Positions 12,021-23,037 are shown, numbered from the stretch's first letter. The stretch: DNA of 64,000 nucleotides from Costus lasius (GCA_027563935.2 CM050453.2:89812665-89876664), one strand, 5' to 3'. Numbers and translations are program-made. The notes: a model not told the origin generated them from the sequence alone.

Positions 12021-12541
12021 CGGGTGCGGGTTTACCAGGCAATTAATTTACTTCTTTATTTTAGCCTGTGTTTTATTATTATTATTAATAACAATAATTA
12101 AAACTATATTTATATCAGTATTAATTATGGTCGTTAGCATGCCTATTAAGAGGTAGGCGCGAGACCACATTATTAGTAATATGCTATCTCGAGGCGGGTG
12201 CGGGTTTACTAGGCAATTAATTTACTTCTTTATTTTAGCTCGTGTTTTATTATTATTATTATTAATAGTAATTAAGAGTATATTTATATCAGTCTTAATT
12301 ATGGTCGTTAGTATGTCTATTTAGAGACAAGTGCGAGACCACATTATTAGTGATATGCTATCTCGAGGCGGGTGTGGGTTTACTAGGCAATTAATTTACT
12401 TCTTTATTTTAACCCGTGTTTTATTATTATTATTAATAATGGTAATTAAGACTATTTTTATATCAGTTTTAATTATAGTCGTTAGCATGCCTATTTAGAG
12501 GTAGGTGCAAGACCACGTTATTAGTGATATGCTATTTCGAG
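12021..12541. repeat. Three tandem 174-bp units
   Basis: The units start at 12021, 12195 and 12369 with CGGGTG(C/T)GGGTTTAC, and each contains CAGGCAATTAATTTACTTC or a one-base variant, a TATTATTATTA run, ATCAGT.TTAATTAT.GTCGTTAG and GAGACCAC.TTATTAGT. They are highly similar, so the tandem amplification is recent. Confidence 0.9.
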
Positions 12542-12544
12542 AAC

Positions 12545-12720
12545 GCATATTTTAGCACTCCTCGATTTAGTATCACCGCCCTGGCCGCCCTAGTGCCCTC
12601 CTTCTCTATATAATGAGAAGGCTAGGCGACAGGCACAGACATACAGACGCATACATACTCAATTTCTCTCGCTCTCTTCTTTTTTGCTGAACACACATTG
12701 AAAGTTGTAGTGACAGCCGT
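12545..12720 (+). promoter_or_regulatory. Promoter-like segment with TATA box after the 174-bp repeats
   Basis: CTATATAATGAG (about 12606-12617) follows a GC-richer stretch and precedes a CA-rich leader and a pyrimidine-rich tract (TCTCTCGCTCTCTTC). This is the layout of a plant core promoter or an LTR U3/R. No gene is identifiable downstream before the peptide unit at 12906. The preceding 174-bp repeats could be U3-type repeats of a decayed LTR. Confidence 0.4.
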
Positions 12721-12905
12721 CTCACCGTCGCACCGGCAAAGATGTTACATCGGTTGTATCTTCGAGCAACCATCTGGAACAGCTTGCGCGCTAAAGCCTG
12801 GAAATTTGCCTTAGAATAGACCTACGACCGCCACCGGTTTTTTTTAATATTTTATTTACCGTTTTAATATGCATGTTTAACTGATTTTATAGCATATTAA
12901 ACTAG

Positions 12906-13704
12906 CGAGCAAATGTAGTTGTCGGAGTGTGGTTTGTACAGCTCCAGATCTGCAATCTGATTCTGCAAGAACCCCTGCGCAGAGAAAGATGCAGAGGATT
13001 CATTGAATCCCGTTGTTGGACGCTTAATCACCGTTGAATAGTTTAACATTTTTTAAAAAAAACACAAGGCAACGATTTAGTTCAATTGATTAACCACCGT
13101 TGAATAGTTTAACATTTTTTTTAAAAAAAAATTCCCACCGGTCAACGTTGCTTTGTTCTCTCTCCATCAGTTTAGCCAGAAGGTTGATGCTTTGTTATGA
13201 TGCAATATGCATTACACCGTCTGCCAAGTCGGGCTGCCCAAAGAACAAATTAAACTAGCTGAACGAGTCATCCTTCACATACGTTTACTTGAATGAATTG
13301 GAATGTTTGACCATTGAAGTCCATTTGTCAACCTCGTAGCTGGACAAATGCACCTGGGCAGCAAGTTTTGGAATGTGAATTCGACGAGTGAGAGAAGGAT
13401 TCAAGAAATCCAGGTCCTTTGACCGCTAGCAGTGCATAAGAGGACAAGTTTTACCCAAAGCGAGGGTTATCGATTACCGTCAGCTTACTCGTATAGAATT
13501 AACTAATAATAACAGTTTGAAATGGAGATTTCCGAGCAATTGTTATCGTCATGAGACGGAAATTCAATGTGTAACAACCGAAGTAGTCCACCGTAGTAGA
13601 AAAGGGAGGAAAAAGTGGCTATAAAATCCCATGGGGGTTCATTCATTTGGTTGCACCAACAGCACAAGTAGCTACTGCATCGTCGACGAAGAAGTGAACT
13701 AGAA
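12906..13704 (+). promoter_or_regulatory. Upstream region and promoter of peptide gene copy 1
   Basis: It is conserved with 21996-22806 and 35308-36059. The TATA box TATAAAA is at 13620-13626, 79 bp before the start codon, so transcription should begin near 13650. WRKY-type W-box cores are at 13141-13145 (GTCAA), 13307-13312 (TTGACC), 13327-13331 (GTCAA) and 13419-13424 (TTGACC). The last is TTGATC in copies 2 and 3. W-boxes fit pathogen- or stress-responsive control, but this is inference from motifs alone. Confidence 0.7.
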
Positions 13705-13935
13705 ATGAAGAGTTATAGCAAGACATCAAAGCTCCAGGCGGTGCTGCTTGTTTTGTTTCTGATAGCGAGCCATTGGTGCTCTGTTTCGCATGGAGTGAAC
13801 ACTCGCAAACTCGGAGATAGAGCTGTGTTTATGCAGACACTCGACAAAGGCCCCGTGCCACCTTCAGGTCCATCGGGTTGCACGACTGATCCCTCTAATA
13901 AACGTGGCCACTGTCCACCACATCACTCAAGATAA
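13705..13935 (+). CDS. Secreted CTNIP/SCREW-like signalling peptide precursor, copy 1
   Basis: A single-exon gene of 76 codons. Residues 1-30 are a signal peptide (basic start, hydrophobic core AVLLVLFLIA, likely cut after SVSHG). A basic spacer (VNTRK...) follows, then a C-terminal core with VPPSGPSGCT at 51-60 and RGHCPP at 67-72. C59 and C70 could form a disulphide. This layout resembles CTNIP/SCREW phytocytokines, sensed by receptor kinase HSL3/NUT. The PPSGPS segment also recalls IDA and PIP peptides, so the family call is an inference. Relative to copies 2 and 3 the end is HHSR rather than RPSR. The start is fixed by the TATA position and conservation in all three copies. The gene lies inside the insertion within a hAT element. 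Confidence 0.86.
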   Translation: MKSYSKTSKLQAVLLVLFLIASHWCSVSHGVNTRKLGDRAVFMQTLDKGPVPPSGPSGCTTDPSNKRGHCPPHHSR

Positions 13936-14179
13936 ATGTTCAGAAACGGCTCGATCCAGACACCATTATCAGTGCCCTGCTTATTTTGTCAATTTACCTT
14001 ATTCTTCACATTTATTATGCTTGGATAAAATCCATCGTAATTGGCTTCTTGTTGTTCTTACGCATTTCTATTATGCTTCGGGAAAATCCACTGTAATTGG
14101 CTTCTTCTTGTTCTTACGCAACAAATTAGACAAGTTCACTGTAAGCGTCTACGTAGAATTGGCGACTTAGATTTTAGTT

Positions 14180-15289
14180 AAATCTAGGTGAATCAGATGG
14201 CTCTTGATTTGATCCAAGTATCGATCCCATTAAATCAAGTTGGATATTTCTAAATCTCAACTCGGATTTTTTTTTTAATCAGAGATCTGAATTGAAACAA
14301 ATTTATGGATTAACATGAATTGTAATATTAAATCAGGCAACATTTTATCCGACAAGTAATATTAATTTCACAAATCTAAGACAATCGGACGGGGCTTGAT
14401 ATGATTTAGATATTGATCACTACTAATTGGAGTATGATCTTTCAAAATGTGACCTCCAATTTTTGATCAAAAATTAAGATAGAAGCAAATCTATAAATTA
14501 AAATAAATGGTCTTAATAAGTTTAGTTGATGGATTAATGAAACATTAATCAAAAGTAAAATCTAGTCTATCCGGTCTAGCATGGAACAAAGTTCAACACA
14601 AACCTTCTTAACATAAATAGTTTATATCGAACCAAATCAATCTGTTTGATCCATTTTAACTTAACCCGTTGAAAATGAAGCTCAATTTTAAACCTAGAGA
14701 GTTTGATTAAATTCATACATAGGTTGATTTACTACGAGTCAGATCTATTCGAAACTTGACTTTAATCCAAATTCAAAATAGTGTCCAAATAGATTCAATC
14801 TAAAATTTAAACTTGGACCAAGATCAAACTCTAACTCTATGTTGTTGAAGTATTATTTCAAATCAAAAGCAATCAGTTATTTAAACTTGGGTCGACATGG
14901 CCTTCAACCCAACTTCATCTACTATAACAATGCCTTAATCAAATTCAGATCTAGCCAATTCACTACAATTTGCTGATTCAATTCAACTCGAATTAAAACC
15001 AAACTTTATTGCAAATGGATCTGACCTTAATCATTGACATCAAATTTGACTCAGACTCCAGCTACAACATTAGATTTCATTCAAGTGGAACCAACTACAA
15101 TAACTTGGCCTAATTTGCTAATATGATAGTCAATCTAGAATGTTTAGCCCAATCCAATAATCAGAGTGGCCTACTTCACTTGATTCAACCAAGTCAAACT
15201 AGTCCATTGTAGACCGTCTTCTTGACCTAACATAAATTTCTTGATCTGAAGTCCAATTCTGCTAGATGGATATAATCTAAAGGTTAACT
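14180..15289. repeat. Repeated 3' flank of the peptide unit, copy 1
   Basis: Non-coding AT-rich sequence homologous along its length to 37118-38214. Shared stretches are AATCTAGGTGAAT.AGATGGCT, TAAATCAAGTT.GATATTTC, CTACAATTTACTGATT-like and ACATTAGATTTGATT-like. This shows that copies 1 and 3 belong to a duplicated unit much larger than the gene. Copy 2 lacks this section. Confidence 0.8.
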
Positions 15290-15600
15290 TAGTCACATTA
15301 GCCTATTAAAGACTAATTTGAACATTTTAGCCCTATAAAGCCCACCACATTAGCCTTCTAAAGGCTATTTCTAAAAGATCTGCTATCTCTAGGCAATTTT
15401 GATATGTTAGCCCTCCAAAAGGCTATTTCTACAATGTTAGCCCTCTAAATGCTATTTCTGATATGTTAGCTCTCCAAAGACTATTTCTAATATTTTATCC
15501 CTCTAAAGGCTACATCTAATATATTAGCTCTCTAAAGGATAACTCACATACACCAACCCTTCAAAGGCTAATCCAAACACACAAACCTTTAAATCAACAC
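15290..15600. repeat. TTAGCC-CTCTAAAGGCTATTTCT minisatellite, copy 1
   Basis: Short units built on TTAGCC(C/T)TCTAAAGGCTATTTCTGATA recur about every 33-37 bp. The same minisatellite lies at 38215-38447 in the unit of copy 3. Confidence 0.85.
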
Positions 15601-16700
15601 GTGATACTAGCAGTGTTATTTAGGAGCTTCATACATTGATACTAATAATTGGGGCTTATTTCCTTAACATTGTTGCAACATCGTTTGGATATTTATATCC
15701 TAAGGGGATAACATTTAAATATCTATAGAATTATTGTTCACTAAGGCTAGACAATCATTCTTAGGCCCTTAATGAGATAAATATCCAATTAAGGAATAAT
15801 TATACACCAAGGCTAAACAACTATTTTGTGTCCTCATATGAACAAAAATCCATTAAGTAATAATTAATTACACGCTAAGGCTATATAATTATTCTACATC
15901 CTCATGGGGGACGAATATCTATTAAGGTACAGTTATAAGTGAAGGCTAAATAACTATTTTGTGACCTCAAGGAGACAAAAATCCATTAAGGAAAAAACCA
16001 CATGCCAAGGCTAAATAATTATTTCATATCCTCAAGAGAACGAATATCTATCAAGGGATAGTTATACGCTAAGATTAAATAACTATTATGTGTCCCCAAG
16101 GGGACAAAAATCCATTAAGTAATAATTAGATGCCAAGGCTAAATAATTATTCTAAGTCCTTAAGGGGATAAATATCTATTAGGTTATAGTTATACACTAA
16201 GGCTAAATAACTATTCTGTATCCTCAAGGGGATAAAAATCCATTACGGAATAACTAGATGCCAAGGCTAAATAATTATTTTGTGTCCTCAAGGGGATAAA
16301 TATCTATTAGGGTATCGTTATACACTAAGGCTAAAGAACTATTCCATGTCCTCAAGGGGACAAAAACCCATTAAGGAATAATTACATGCTAAGGCAAAAT
16401 AATTATTTTGTGTCCTCAAGGGAACAAATATCTAATAGAGTATAGTTATACACTATGGTTAAATAACTATTTCATGTCCTCAAGGGGATAAAACTCTATG
16501 AAGCAATAGTTACATACCAAGGCTAACTAATTATTCTACATCCTAAAGGGGATGAATAACTGTTAAGGAATCATTATACGCTAAAACTAAATAATTATTC
16601 CAAGACTTCAATGGGAGAAAACTCCATCACTTCATCCAAATTTAAATAGTCACAAGTCATTAAGACGGAGTATTCACCAAAATCTTGATATCCACAAGCT
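15601..16700. repeat. 64-bp minisatellite, array A
   Basis: Monomers contain (C/T)AAGGCTAAATAA(T/C)TATT...GTCCTCAAGGGGA.AAA. GGCTAAA starts at 16137, 16201, 16265 and 16329, giving a 64-bp period. Two monomer types alternate: one with AATAATTATT and TATCTATTAGGGTATAG, the other with AATAACTATT and AAAATCCATTAAGGAAT. The higher-order unit is therefore about 128 bp. The lead-in (15637-15780) is shared with arrays B and C. Confidence 0.9.
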
Positions 16701-17036
16701 CTTAAAAGGCTATATATCATCTAAATATCCGCAAATTCTCAAGAAGTCGGCTACTCATCAAATTCACTAAACCATTTTCAGACGACATATTCATTTTCAA
16801 AATTTATCATCTAGCCATCACTTGGTTAATGATAAGATTTATACATAAGTTGTAAACCATTTCATGGTACAAGGTTATGAAATGATATTATTCATCCAAC
16901 CACTTCTCTTCATTTAGTTATATGTGTATAGATCTCTTAATCAAAGGTGCTCTAAGTTATTTGTTAATAAATAATAATTAATACTTGCATTCATTGAAAA
17001 CTAGAACCCACTAAACAAAAAACATTATAATTATAA
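16701..17036. other. Unassigned AT-rich DNA at the end of the insertion
   Basis: It contains a small imperfect inverted repeat around 16855-16885 (CCATTTCATGG / ATGAAATG). No gene is seen. Confidence 0.3.
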
Positions 17037-17096
17037 GGTGAATTTGAAAATGGCCACACAACATTTCAACACAAATTCAATTTAACCATTTTGACC

Positions 17097-18518
17097 ATAC
17101 ACTCTTCAATAATCCAATTTATATCTTAGATCAAGTATCATAGCCACAAATATCATTAGATTAAGAGTCTCAGCATTACCCCAATATTCCTTATGATTTC
17201 TTAGCATATTTGAAGCCATTATTCTCAAGCTTAAATTATCACTATTGTAACATTCAAAGATAATCATTCACAAGACCAAAAATTTCTTTGCCATATAAAT
17301 TACTAGTTGCATATAATGAACCAAATAACTTTGCAATGACATCATAAATTTTTTTTTTAAAAAAGGCATCAAACCACGAGTATAATCTCAATCAATTCAG
17401 TTAGAACCCCATTCTTTGAGTTAAGATCATCACCAAAGTAACTATCTTGAATATCTAACAAATCGAAAGCTTTCTGAAACTTAATTATTGAATCCAAAAT
17501 CAAATAGGTGGAGTTCCACCTCGTCCCAACATCCAAGCAAATGTTATTATTGCACTTAATCTTTTCTTTCTCAACAATGACTTAAACCATTGTAATCTTA
17601 TAAGAGAAGATCACACATATTTCATAGCTGAACAAATTATAGTAATGGAATCATCAATCTCTTTCAACCCCTCCATAATAGTGAGACTCATAACATGAGC
17701 AACACACCTCATATATAAATATTTTCCATTTAAAACACTACCCTACAACGATTAAGTATTTTCTTCAAGTAATCAATAGACAAGTCATTTGAGCATACAT
17801 TATCTATTGTTACCAAGAAAACTCTATCTATACCCCATTCAGGCAATCAATTGTCAATTACTTTACCAAGCACTCAATTGCCAATTATCATTAGTGAAGA
17901 GAGCAGTGAGGCACATATTATTCAAGTTTTGGCATGATGTCTAAGTTTTAGATGTGAGACAAACACAGGAAGATAGCTTACCAAATAATGACTTTAATTC
18001 TTTCTTCCTTTCAACAAACAACTCATAACAATTTCTAGTGATAGTAGTACAAGAATCATTTCTTGTTCAATATATTTAAAAGGTAACTTATCAACAATAA
18101 TCATCTTCATATGTGCTCTCCTACAATCTTCTTGATTAAAAAAATAGGTGACAATAATTGGTTTCCTACCACTTTATTCCATAATTATTTCTAATAATTT
18201 TTGTCGCTTTTCCATATAATAAAAATTGTACATTTTGCATTTTTCTCAAATAATTAAGCGTGCCACTAGTACCATTTTTTGAAACACAACTAATTAAAAA
18301 AGCACAATTGTTGCAATTAGCTTTTGATTTACTATTATTCACGAAATCTACCTTAGTGAAGTGTCCCATGTACATGATGCCATTTTGTAGACTTGAGTTT
18401 GTTGACCTTGGAAGCATTAGAAGCATCAAGTCGTTGTTGTTCTTCATTAGTCCCACTTGATGGCATAGATGGAGAAATATCACTTGAACTTTTAATGTTA
18501 TCTCCACCACTCTCCATC
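17097..18518 (-). pseudogene. hAT transposase, BED finger and central catalytic region
   Basis: On the - strand a start near 18518 gives MESGGDNIK. After a frameshift comes a BED-type zinc finger (HFTKVDF, KANCNNCAF, KNGTSGTLNYLRK, about 18385-18240). Later blocks are GIDRVFLVTIDNVCSND (about 17840-17790), YMRCVAHVMSLTIMEGLKEID (about 17715-17655), LDVGTRWNSTYLILDSII (about 17545-17490, the RW motif) and HKEYWGNAE..LDLRYKLDY (about 17195-17110). These are standard blocks of plant RICESLEEPER-type hAT transposases, in order. Several stops and frameshifts make it non-functional. It continues at 7368 across the insertion. Confidence 0.88.
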
Positions 18519-18984
18519 TGCAAAACAAAAAAAAAAACCAAATAAGATGGCCCAAAATTAACCAAATAGAAGTACGGGCAGTAGCTATTCCTCTAGTCAA
18601 GATTTTGTTTCACCCCTCTCATCAAAGTAAGAAAGGGTCTCCCTTCTTACCTCAGGCTCAAAGAGCAACAATGATCCAATTCTAGTGTGCTAAAATTGCT
18701 GCAAGATTTATGATAGAATTACTAACCTTGTGGCTCTTATAGGCATGGCTTGTGGTGGAGAAGAATAGCTTGAAGTTGGAGCTGACCTTGCCAGATCTAT
18801 TGAAGACTTGTAAGGCATCTACAACTACGAGTGCACTATCCCTTAGTCCACCAGTCATTGTGACAATGGTGAGTAGGTTATCGAGATAATGAAGAGGAAC
18901 TTGACATAGCTTCGACATTGGGAATCAATACTCAAAAAGGCGAAGGTTTGTAAGAAAAGAAAGTAAGAAACCCTAGTACATTAT
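18519..18984. other. hAT 5' non-coding region
   Basis: Lies between the transposase start and the LTR insertion. A 78-codon - strand frame (18682-18918) has no recognisable motif. Confidence 0.35.
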
Positions 18985-20610
18985 TGTTGTGTCCGCAAGT
19001 GCACTTATATGTTGAAGTAATAAAAGATATCTAACCCATAGAGACTTACATGTTATGTACCAAATAATTGAATTCCTACTAGCTAAGCAGATGATGTGCG
19101 ATTGGAGTAAAATAAGAACAAAATAGCAAAAACTTTCGTAGAAGATCGGAGAGAGAAAACTAGGACTAAGGTTTCATCACTTTTTAATTCTCATAACTAT
19201 ATATGATAAAGTTTTTATTAGTTATTCAAATCATGATAAAGAAAAAGTTTACTTAAAAAGAAATTGTCTCCTTTTGAATGTCCAATCTACACAGAACAGC
19301 CTTCACTTTCATCACTTGCTGCTTAGTGTTAAATAAAAGTAAACCAGACAAAGAAAATTAAAATCACTTTCATGGCTTAACTCTAAAAGTCAACTTCTCA
19401 AGTAAAATTAAATACTTTCATACTTTAATTTTATAGGTTTTACCTAAGGGGTTCTAACAATCAAAATCATATTTCGATCCATATTATCATGTCTAAAACA
19501 ATGGAATCATTAGATTAAATATCAACATGTGAATTAGGCATCAAAAATCAAAATTCTAGGACTTAGCTACTTTCATAGTCTAGGTTTCTAGATCTAATTA
19601 AAGGGTTTACATGTTTGTAAATCACCTTTCGGTCCATATTACGAACCCTAAAATATACAAATATTCTAAAACTAAAAATTTTAAAGTAAATAATCACAGA
19701 AGCAAAATTATCATTCAAAGAATAATTAATAAGTGAAAAATTATCTAGTCATTACATAATAAAAAATATTACTCCTTAAGTCCCAAAAGGAGTTTACGCT
19801 ACCATGCTTATAAGAACAAGATAAAAATTCATAAAAAGAATTAGAATTCAGAAAAAGTAAAAAGAAGATTTTATTGTCATGACAGGGTGTGACGATTCGT
19901 CACAGCCCTATGATTCTAAAAATTTTGGCTGCTACAATAATCTGCAAAAGTGAATCACGAATTTCCCCTTCGGTTACAATTTTCTTTTATCGATTTCTTC
20001 AAATCCGGAACTCCTTTCGATTTGAAATTTTGTGTGTATCCTCTCCTCCCTTGGGCAAAACTTTCCACCAATTTTCGTCATCGGAGATGTCCTCTATGCT
20101 TCCCGGCAAGAATTCAAACCCTAGCGCTGCCGCCTCTGATTTCTCCTCTGTTCATTGATGAAAACTCGCGATAACTGGATCAAATCCTCTCCTCAATTTA
20201 TATAAGAGTTTTGTGTTTTTAGATGTTTCGATTAGGGCTCATATTCTTCTCATTTGGTGGAGGAAAGATCAGGCTGAGAAGGCGGTGGATGACTCGGGCG
20301 CACAACTATGTTCTTCCCCAAATATCAAAATCACATCCTTGTGAAATCCACAGTTCATTTCGTCATAGGGGTGTGATACGCCAAATATTCCAAATTTGAC
20401 CTCCGGGCTCCATTTTTCATCTTAGTTCCTTTTTTGACTTCTGGATCTTTCAAAACCTTCAAAATCATGTCATTTTTACCTGAAAATGATGAAAAACAAA
20501 AGAGGTGTAGATTCCGAAGCATTTGACTAAATTTACATTAAAAACAAGTAAAATAAAGAACAAGATGATTAAAAGAGGAATAATTTAGGTATAAAAATCT
20601 AATCTTTTGA
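18985..20610 (-). mobile_element. Solo LTR of an Athila/Tat-type element, minus orientation
   Basis: It begins TGTTGTGTCCGCAAGTGCAC. On the - strand this is the U5 end ...GTGCACTTGCGG... typical of Athila/Tat LTRs. The other end (GTGTAGATTCCGAAGCATTTG, near 20510) is homologous to the edge region of LTR B (50465-50580). No internal domain adjoins it. A near-perfect 26-bp dyad with core GTGACGATTCGTCAC lies at about 19888. It sits in the upstream part of the hAT element. The exact right end and target duplication are not resolved. Confidence 0.65.
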
Positions 20611-20754
20611 AACCTTCATGAACCATGAATCATTACACTTATTTAAAAAACTGACCATTTTACTAAAAGTTAATTTAGTTAATCAAAATGTTGATTCAGT
20701 TGGCTACTCATCGGTTTTTGGTTTATTAATTTTTTTCACACCCCTACACTCAAG

Positions 20755-21829
20755 TATCTCTTACTATAGGCAATCATTTGGGAAGATATAACGCACACCG
20801 AATAGTCACTTGTCCTCTTCAATTGGACAACGCGTCTCCATTTTACTTGCAAATCTAGTAATCCTTGCTGCTTTGCATGTTGTTGATCATTTCTTCAATC
20901 AACTTGACAAATTAACCTTAATAATTTTTTGGGTTACAACCACCTTGTCTTGACCGCTTTTTTTTTTATCATGAATAAGATAGTGATCATTTTATCAGTC
21001 ACTTCTCCTATCATGTCAATGATTCTAAGATTTACTACAGAATCGATGCATTTTCTAAATGATTCTAGCCCTAGACTTCTTTTGAGGGCTCTAATTTTGT
21101 TACTTCATCAAATCTGTTGTATTAATAATGCACTTGAATATATATAGTTTTTTTCCCTAGGCTTTTTCTCATTCCCCCCCTTGACTGATCACTATTTCAC
21201 TACCTAGATAGATTGATTTAAGTGGTTTGGATGAAAAACTACTAGAAGTCAGATAAAGGAGATTTCATAAGTAATAATTTAGAGAACAATAGTATAATTA
21301 ACTTTAGGACTTCGAGTCTCACCATGTTGGTCTCTTATGACAACACAAATCAACTCTTTCGTTTGTAGAATTCAATTGAATAAAAAAGAATTTATACTAG
21401 TATACAAATTGTTCCCTCTCGGCAGCCCAACCCATTGTTCACATGAATTGAACTCCTACTCTTGTGGCTTCTCACGCAAATAGACACATTATATTTTGCA
21501 ATAAATTGTGTAACCCCGCGAGTTGTTTCAAATTACTCTTGAGATCTACTCCATAAGTTTAACTATAATATTTTCAATATCGCAATTCACCTCTCATACC
21601 ATCTCGTGATGTCTTAAATATGTAAATATTTTACCAAAATATTACATGAAATTAAAGCACAACTATAATTAAATTAATCATAATTAAAACTAAACATAAG
21701 ATAGAAATCAAAGTATTATGTCATAATATACACAATAGGCAATGCACTTGTCCTGAAAATGAGTTTATGCTATGAAGTTCATAGTGTATAATGCAAAAAC
21801 TCTTAATTTATTACGTGCATGATTACCAC
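20755..21829. other. Unassigned AT-rich DNA between hAT and peptide unit 2
   Basis: No coding, RNA or transposon-terminal signal found. Confidence 0.3.
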
Positions 21830-21995
21830 TTAGTATCAATCCCCACCGCAAGCGCATGATTTATCGGTGTAGTATAAGATATCATTTTCACATGAACAAG
21901 TGTCAACTACCGAAGCATCACCTGATCAATAGCTAGACAACAAAATATGATTTTGAATGCATGGTAATTTAAATCAAATAATACAAGCAAGTTAT
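21830..21995 (-). mobile_element. LTR U5 fragment adjoining peptide unit 2
   Basis: CACCGCAAGCGCATG at about 21844 and then AGATATCATTTTCACATGAACAAGTGTCAACTA have the layout of a reversed Athila/Tat LTR end. The stretch 21893-21993 is about 90% like 32030-32130 by eye. It stops abruptly where the homologous peptide unit begins at 21996. Confidence 0.5.
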
Positions 21996-22806
21996 GCAAA
22001 TGTAGTTGTCGGAGTGTGCTTTGTACAGCTCCAGCTCTGTAATCTGATTCTGCAAGAACCCCTTCCTGCGCAGAGAAAATGCAGAGGATTCATTGAATCC
22101 CTTTGTTGGACGCTTAATCACCGTTGAATAGTTTAAACATTTTTTTAAAAAACACCAAGGCAACGATTTAGTTCAATTGATTATCCACCGTTGAATAGTT
22201 TAACATTTTATTTAAAAAAAAAAGCCCACTGGTCAACGCTGCTTTGTTCTCGACCTATCAATTTAGTCAGAAGGTTGATGCTTTGTTCTGATGCAAAATG
22301 CATTACACCTTCTCCCAAGTCGAGCTGCCCAAAGAACAAATTAAGCTAGCTGAACGAGTCACCCTTCACATACGTTTACTAAAACGAATTTGAATGTTTG
22401 ACCATTGAAGTCCATTTGTCAACCTCGTAGCTGGACAAGTCAAGTGAAAATGCACCTGGGCAGCAAGTTTTGGAATGTCAATTTGACGAGTGAGAGAAGG
22501 ATTCAAGAAATCCAAGTCCTTTGATCGCTAGCAGTGCAGAAGAGGACAAGTTATACCCAGAGCGAGGGTTATCGATTACCGTCAGCTTGCTCGTATAGAA
22601 TTAACTAATAATAACAGTTTGAAATGGAGATTTCCGAGCAATTGTTATCGTCATGAGACGGAAATTCAATGTGTAACAACCGAAGTCGTCCACCGTAGTA
22701 GAAAAGGGAGGAAAAAGTGGCTATAAAATCCCATGGGGGTTCATTCATTTGGTTGCACCAACAGCACAAGTAGCTACTGCATCGTCGACGAAGAAGTGAA
22801 CTAGAA
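21996..22806 (+). promoter_or_regulatory. Upstream region and promoter of peptide gene copy 2
   Basis: Homologous to 12906-13704, and over the proximal 130 bp nearly identical to it. TATAAAA is at 22722-22728, 79 bp before the ATG, with the same 5' leader as copy 1. TTGACC near 22400 and the two flanking GTCAA motifs are kept. The fourth W-box of copy 1 reads TTGATC here. Confidence 0.7.
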
Positions 22807-23037
22807 ATGAAGAGTTATAGCAAGACATCAAAGCTCCAGGCGGTGCTGCTTGTTTTGTTTCTGATAGCGAGCCATTGGTGCTCTGTTTCGCATGGAGTGA
22901 ACACTCGCAAACTCGGAGATAGAGCTGTGTTTATGCAGACACTCGACAAAGGCCCCGTGCCACCTTCAGCTCCATCGGGGTGCACGACTGATCCCTCTAA
23001 TAAACGTGGCCACTGTCCACCACGTCCCTCAAGATAA
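22807..23037 (+). CDS. Secreted CTNIP/SCREW-like signalling peptide precursor, copy 2
   Basis: 76 codons, with the same domain order as copy 1: signal peptide 1-30, basic spacer, cysteine core. It differs from copy 1 at three residues (G55A, H73R, H74P) and one silent site in codon 58. Its C-terminus, CPPRPSR, agrees with copy 3 and is probably ancestral. G55A turns PPSGPS into PPSAPS, a form also typical of IDA-type peptides. Promoter and leader are intact, so expression is plausible. A 64-bp minisatellite, later hit by a LINE, follows about 600 bp downstream. Confidence 0.86.
   Translation: MKSYSKTSKLQAVLLVLFLIASHWCSVSHGVNTRKLGDRAVFMQTLDKGPVPPSAPSGCTTDPSNKRGHCPPRPSR

Larger units (their letters stand above)
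7369..17096. mobile_element. 9.7-kb insertion in the hAT transposase bounded by long inverted repeats
   Basis: hAT transposase homology stops at about 7369 on one side and 17096 on the other, and would be continuous without this block. The block ends in inverted repeats of about 60-65 bp: 7369-7432 against the reverse complement of 17037-17096, sharing AATGGTTAAATTGAATT and TTTTCAAATTCACCTTAT. Contents are unassigned DNA, a dispersed repeat, a triple tandem repeat, peptide gene copy 1 and two minisatellites. I could not define a target duplication. It could be one large TIR element carrying a gene, or a MITE pair flanking a translocated segment. Confidence 0.55.
6235..20746 (-). mobile_element. 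hAT transposon with 8-bp target duplication, heavily nested
   Basis: The left end is TAGGGGTGTTTATAG at 6235. The right end reads CACACCCCTA at 20737-20746, so both ends start TAGGGGTGT. The flanks are identical 8-mers, CACTCAAG at 6227-6234 and 20747-20754, as expected for hAT insertion. Inside, on the - strand, lie a BED finger, the central hAT transposase blocks and the C-terminal dimerisation region. Removing the 9.7-kb insertion (about 7369-17096) and the LTR (about 18985-20610) leaves roughly 3.2 kb, a normal autonomous hAT size. The transposase is broken. Peptide gene copy 1 lies within the insertion. Confidence 0.88.

Noticed and set aside
13631..13702. 24-codon upstream reading frame just before peptide copy 1 (same in copy 2)
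   Set aside because: Its ATG lies only 5 bp after the TATA box, so it is upstream of the expected transcription start and unlikely to be in the mRNA. In copy 3 the leader deletion alters it.
13904..14170. 88-codon frame overlapping the end of peptide copy 1
   Set aside because: It overlaps the real stop in another frame, is not shared with copies 2 and 3 and has no motif.
15601..16700. CRISPR-like regular repeats
   Set aside because: Monomers are adjacent tandem copies with no unique spacers, in a plant nuclear context; it is a minisatellite.
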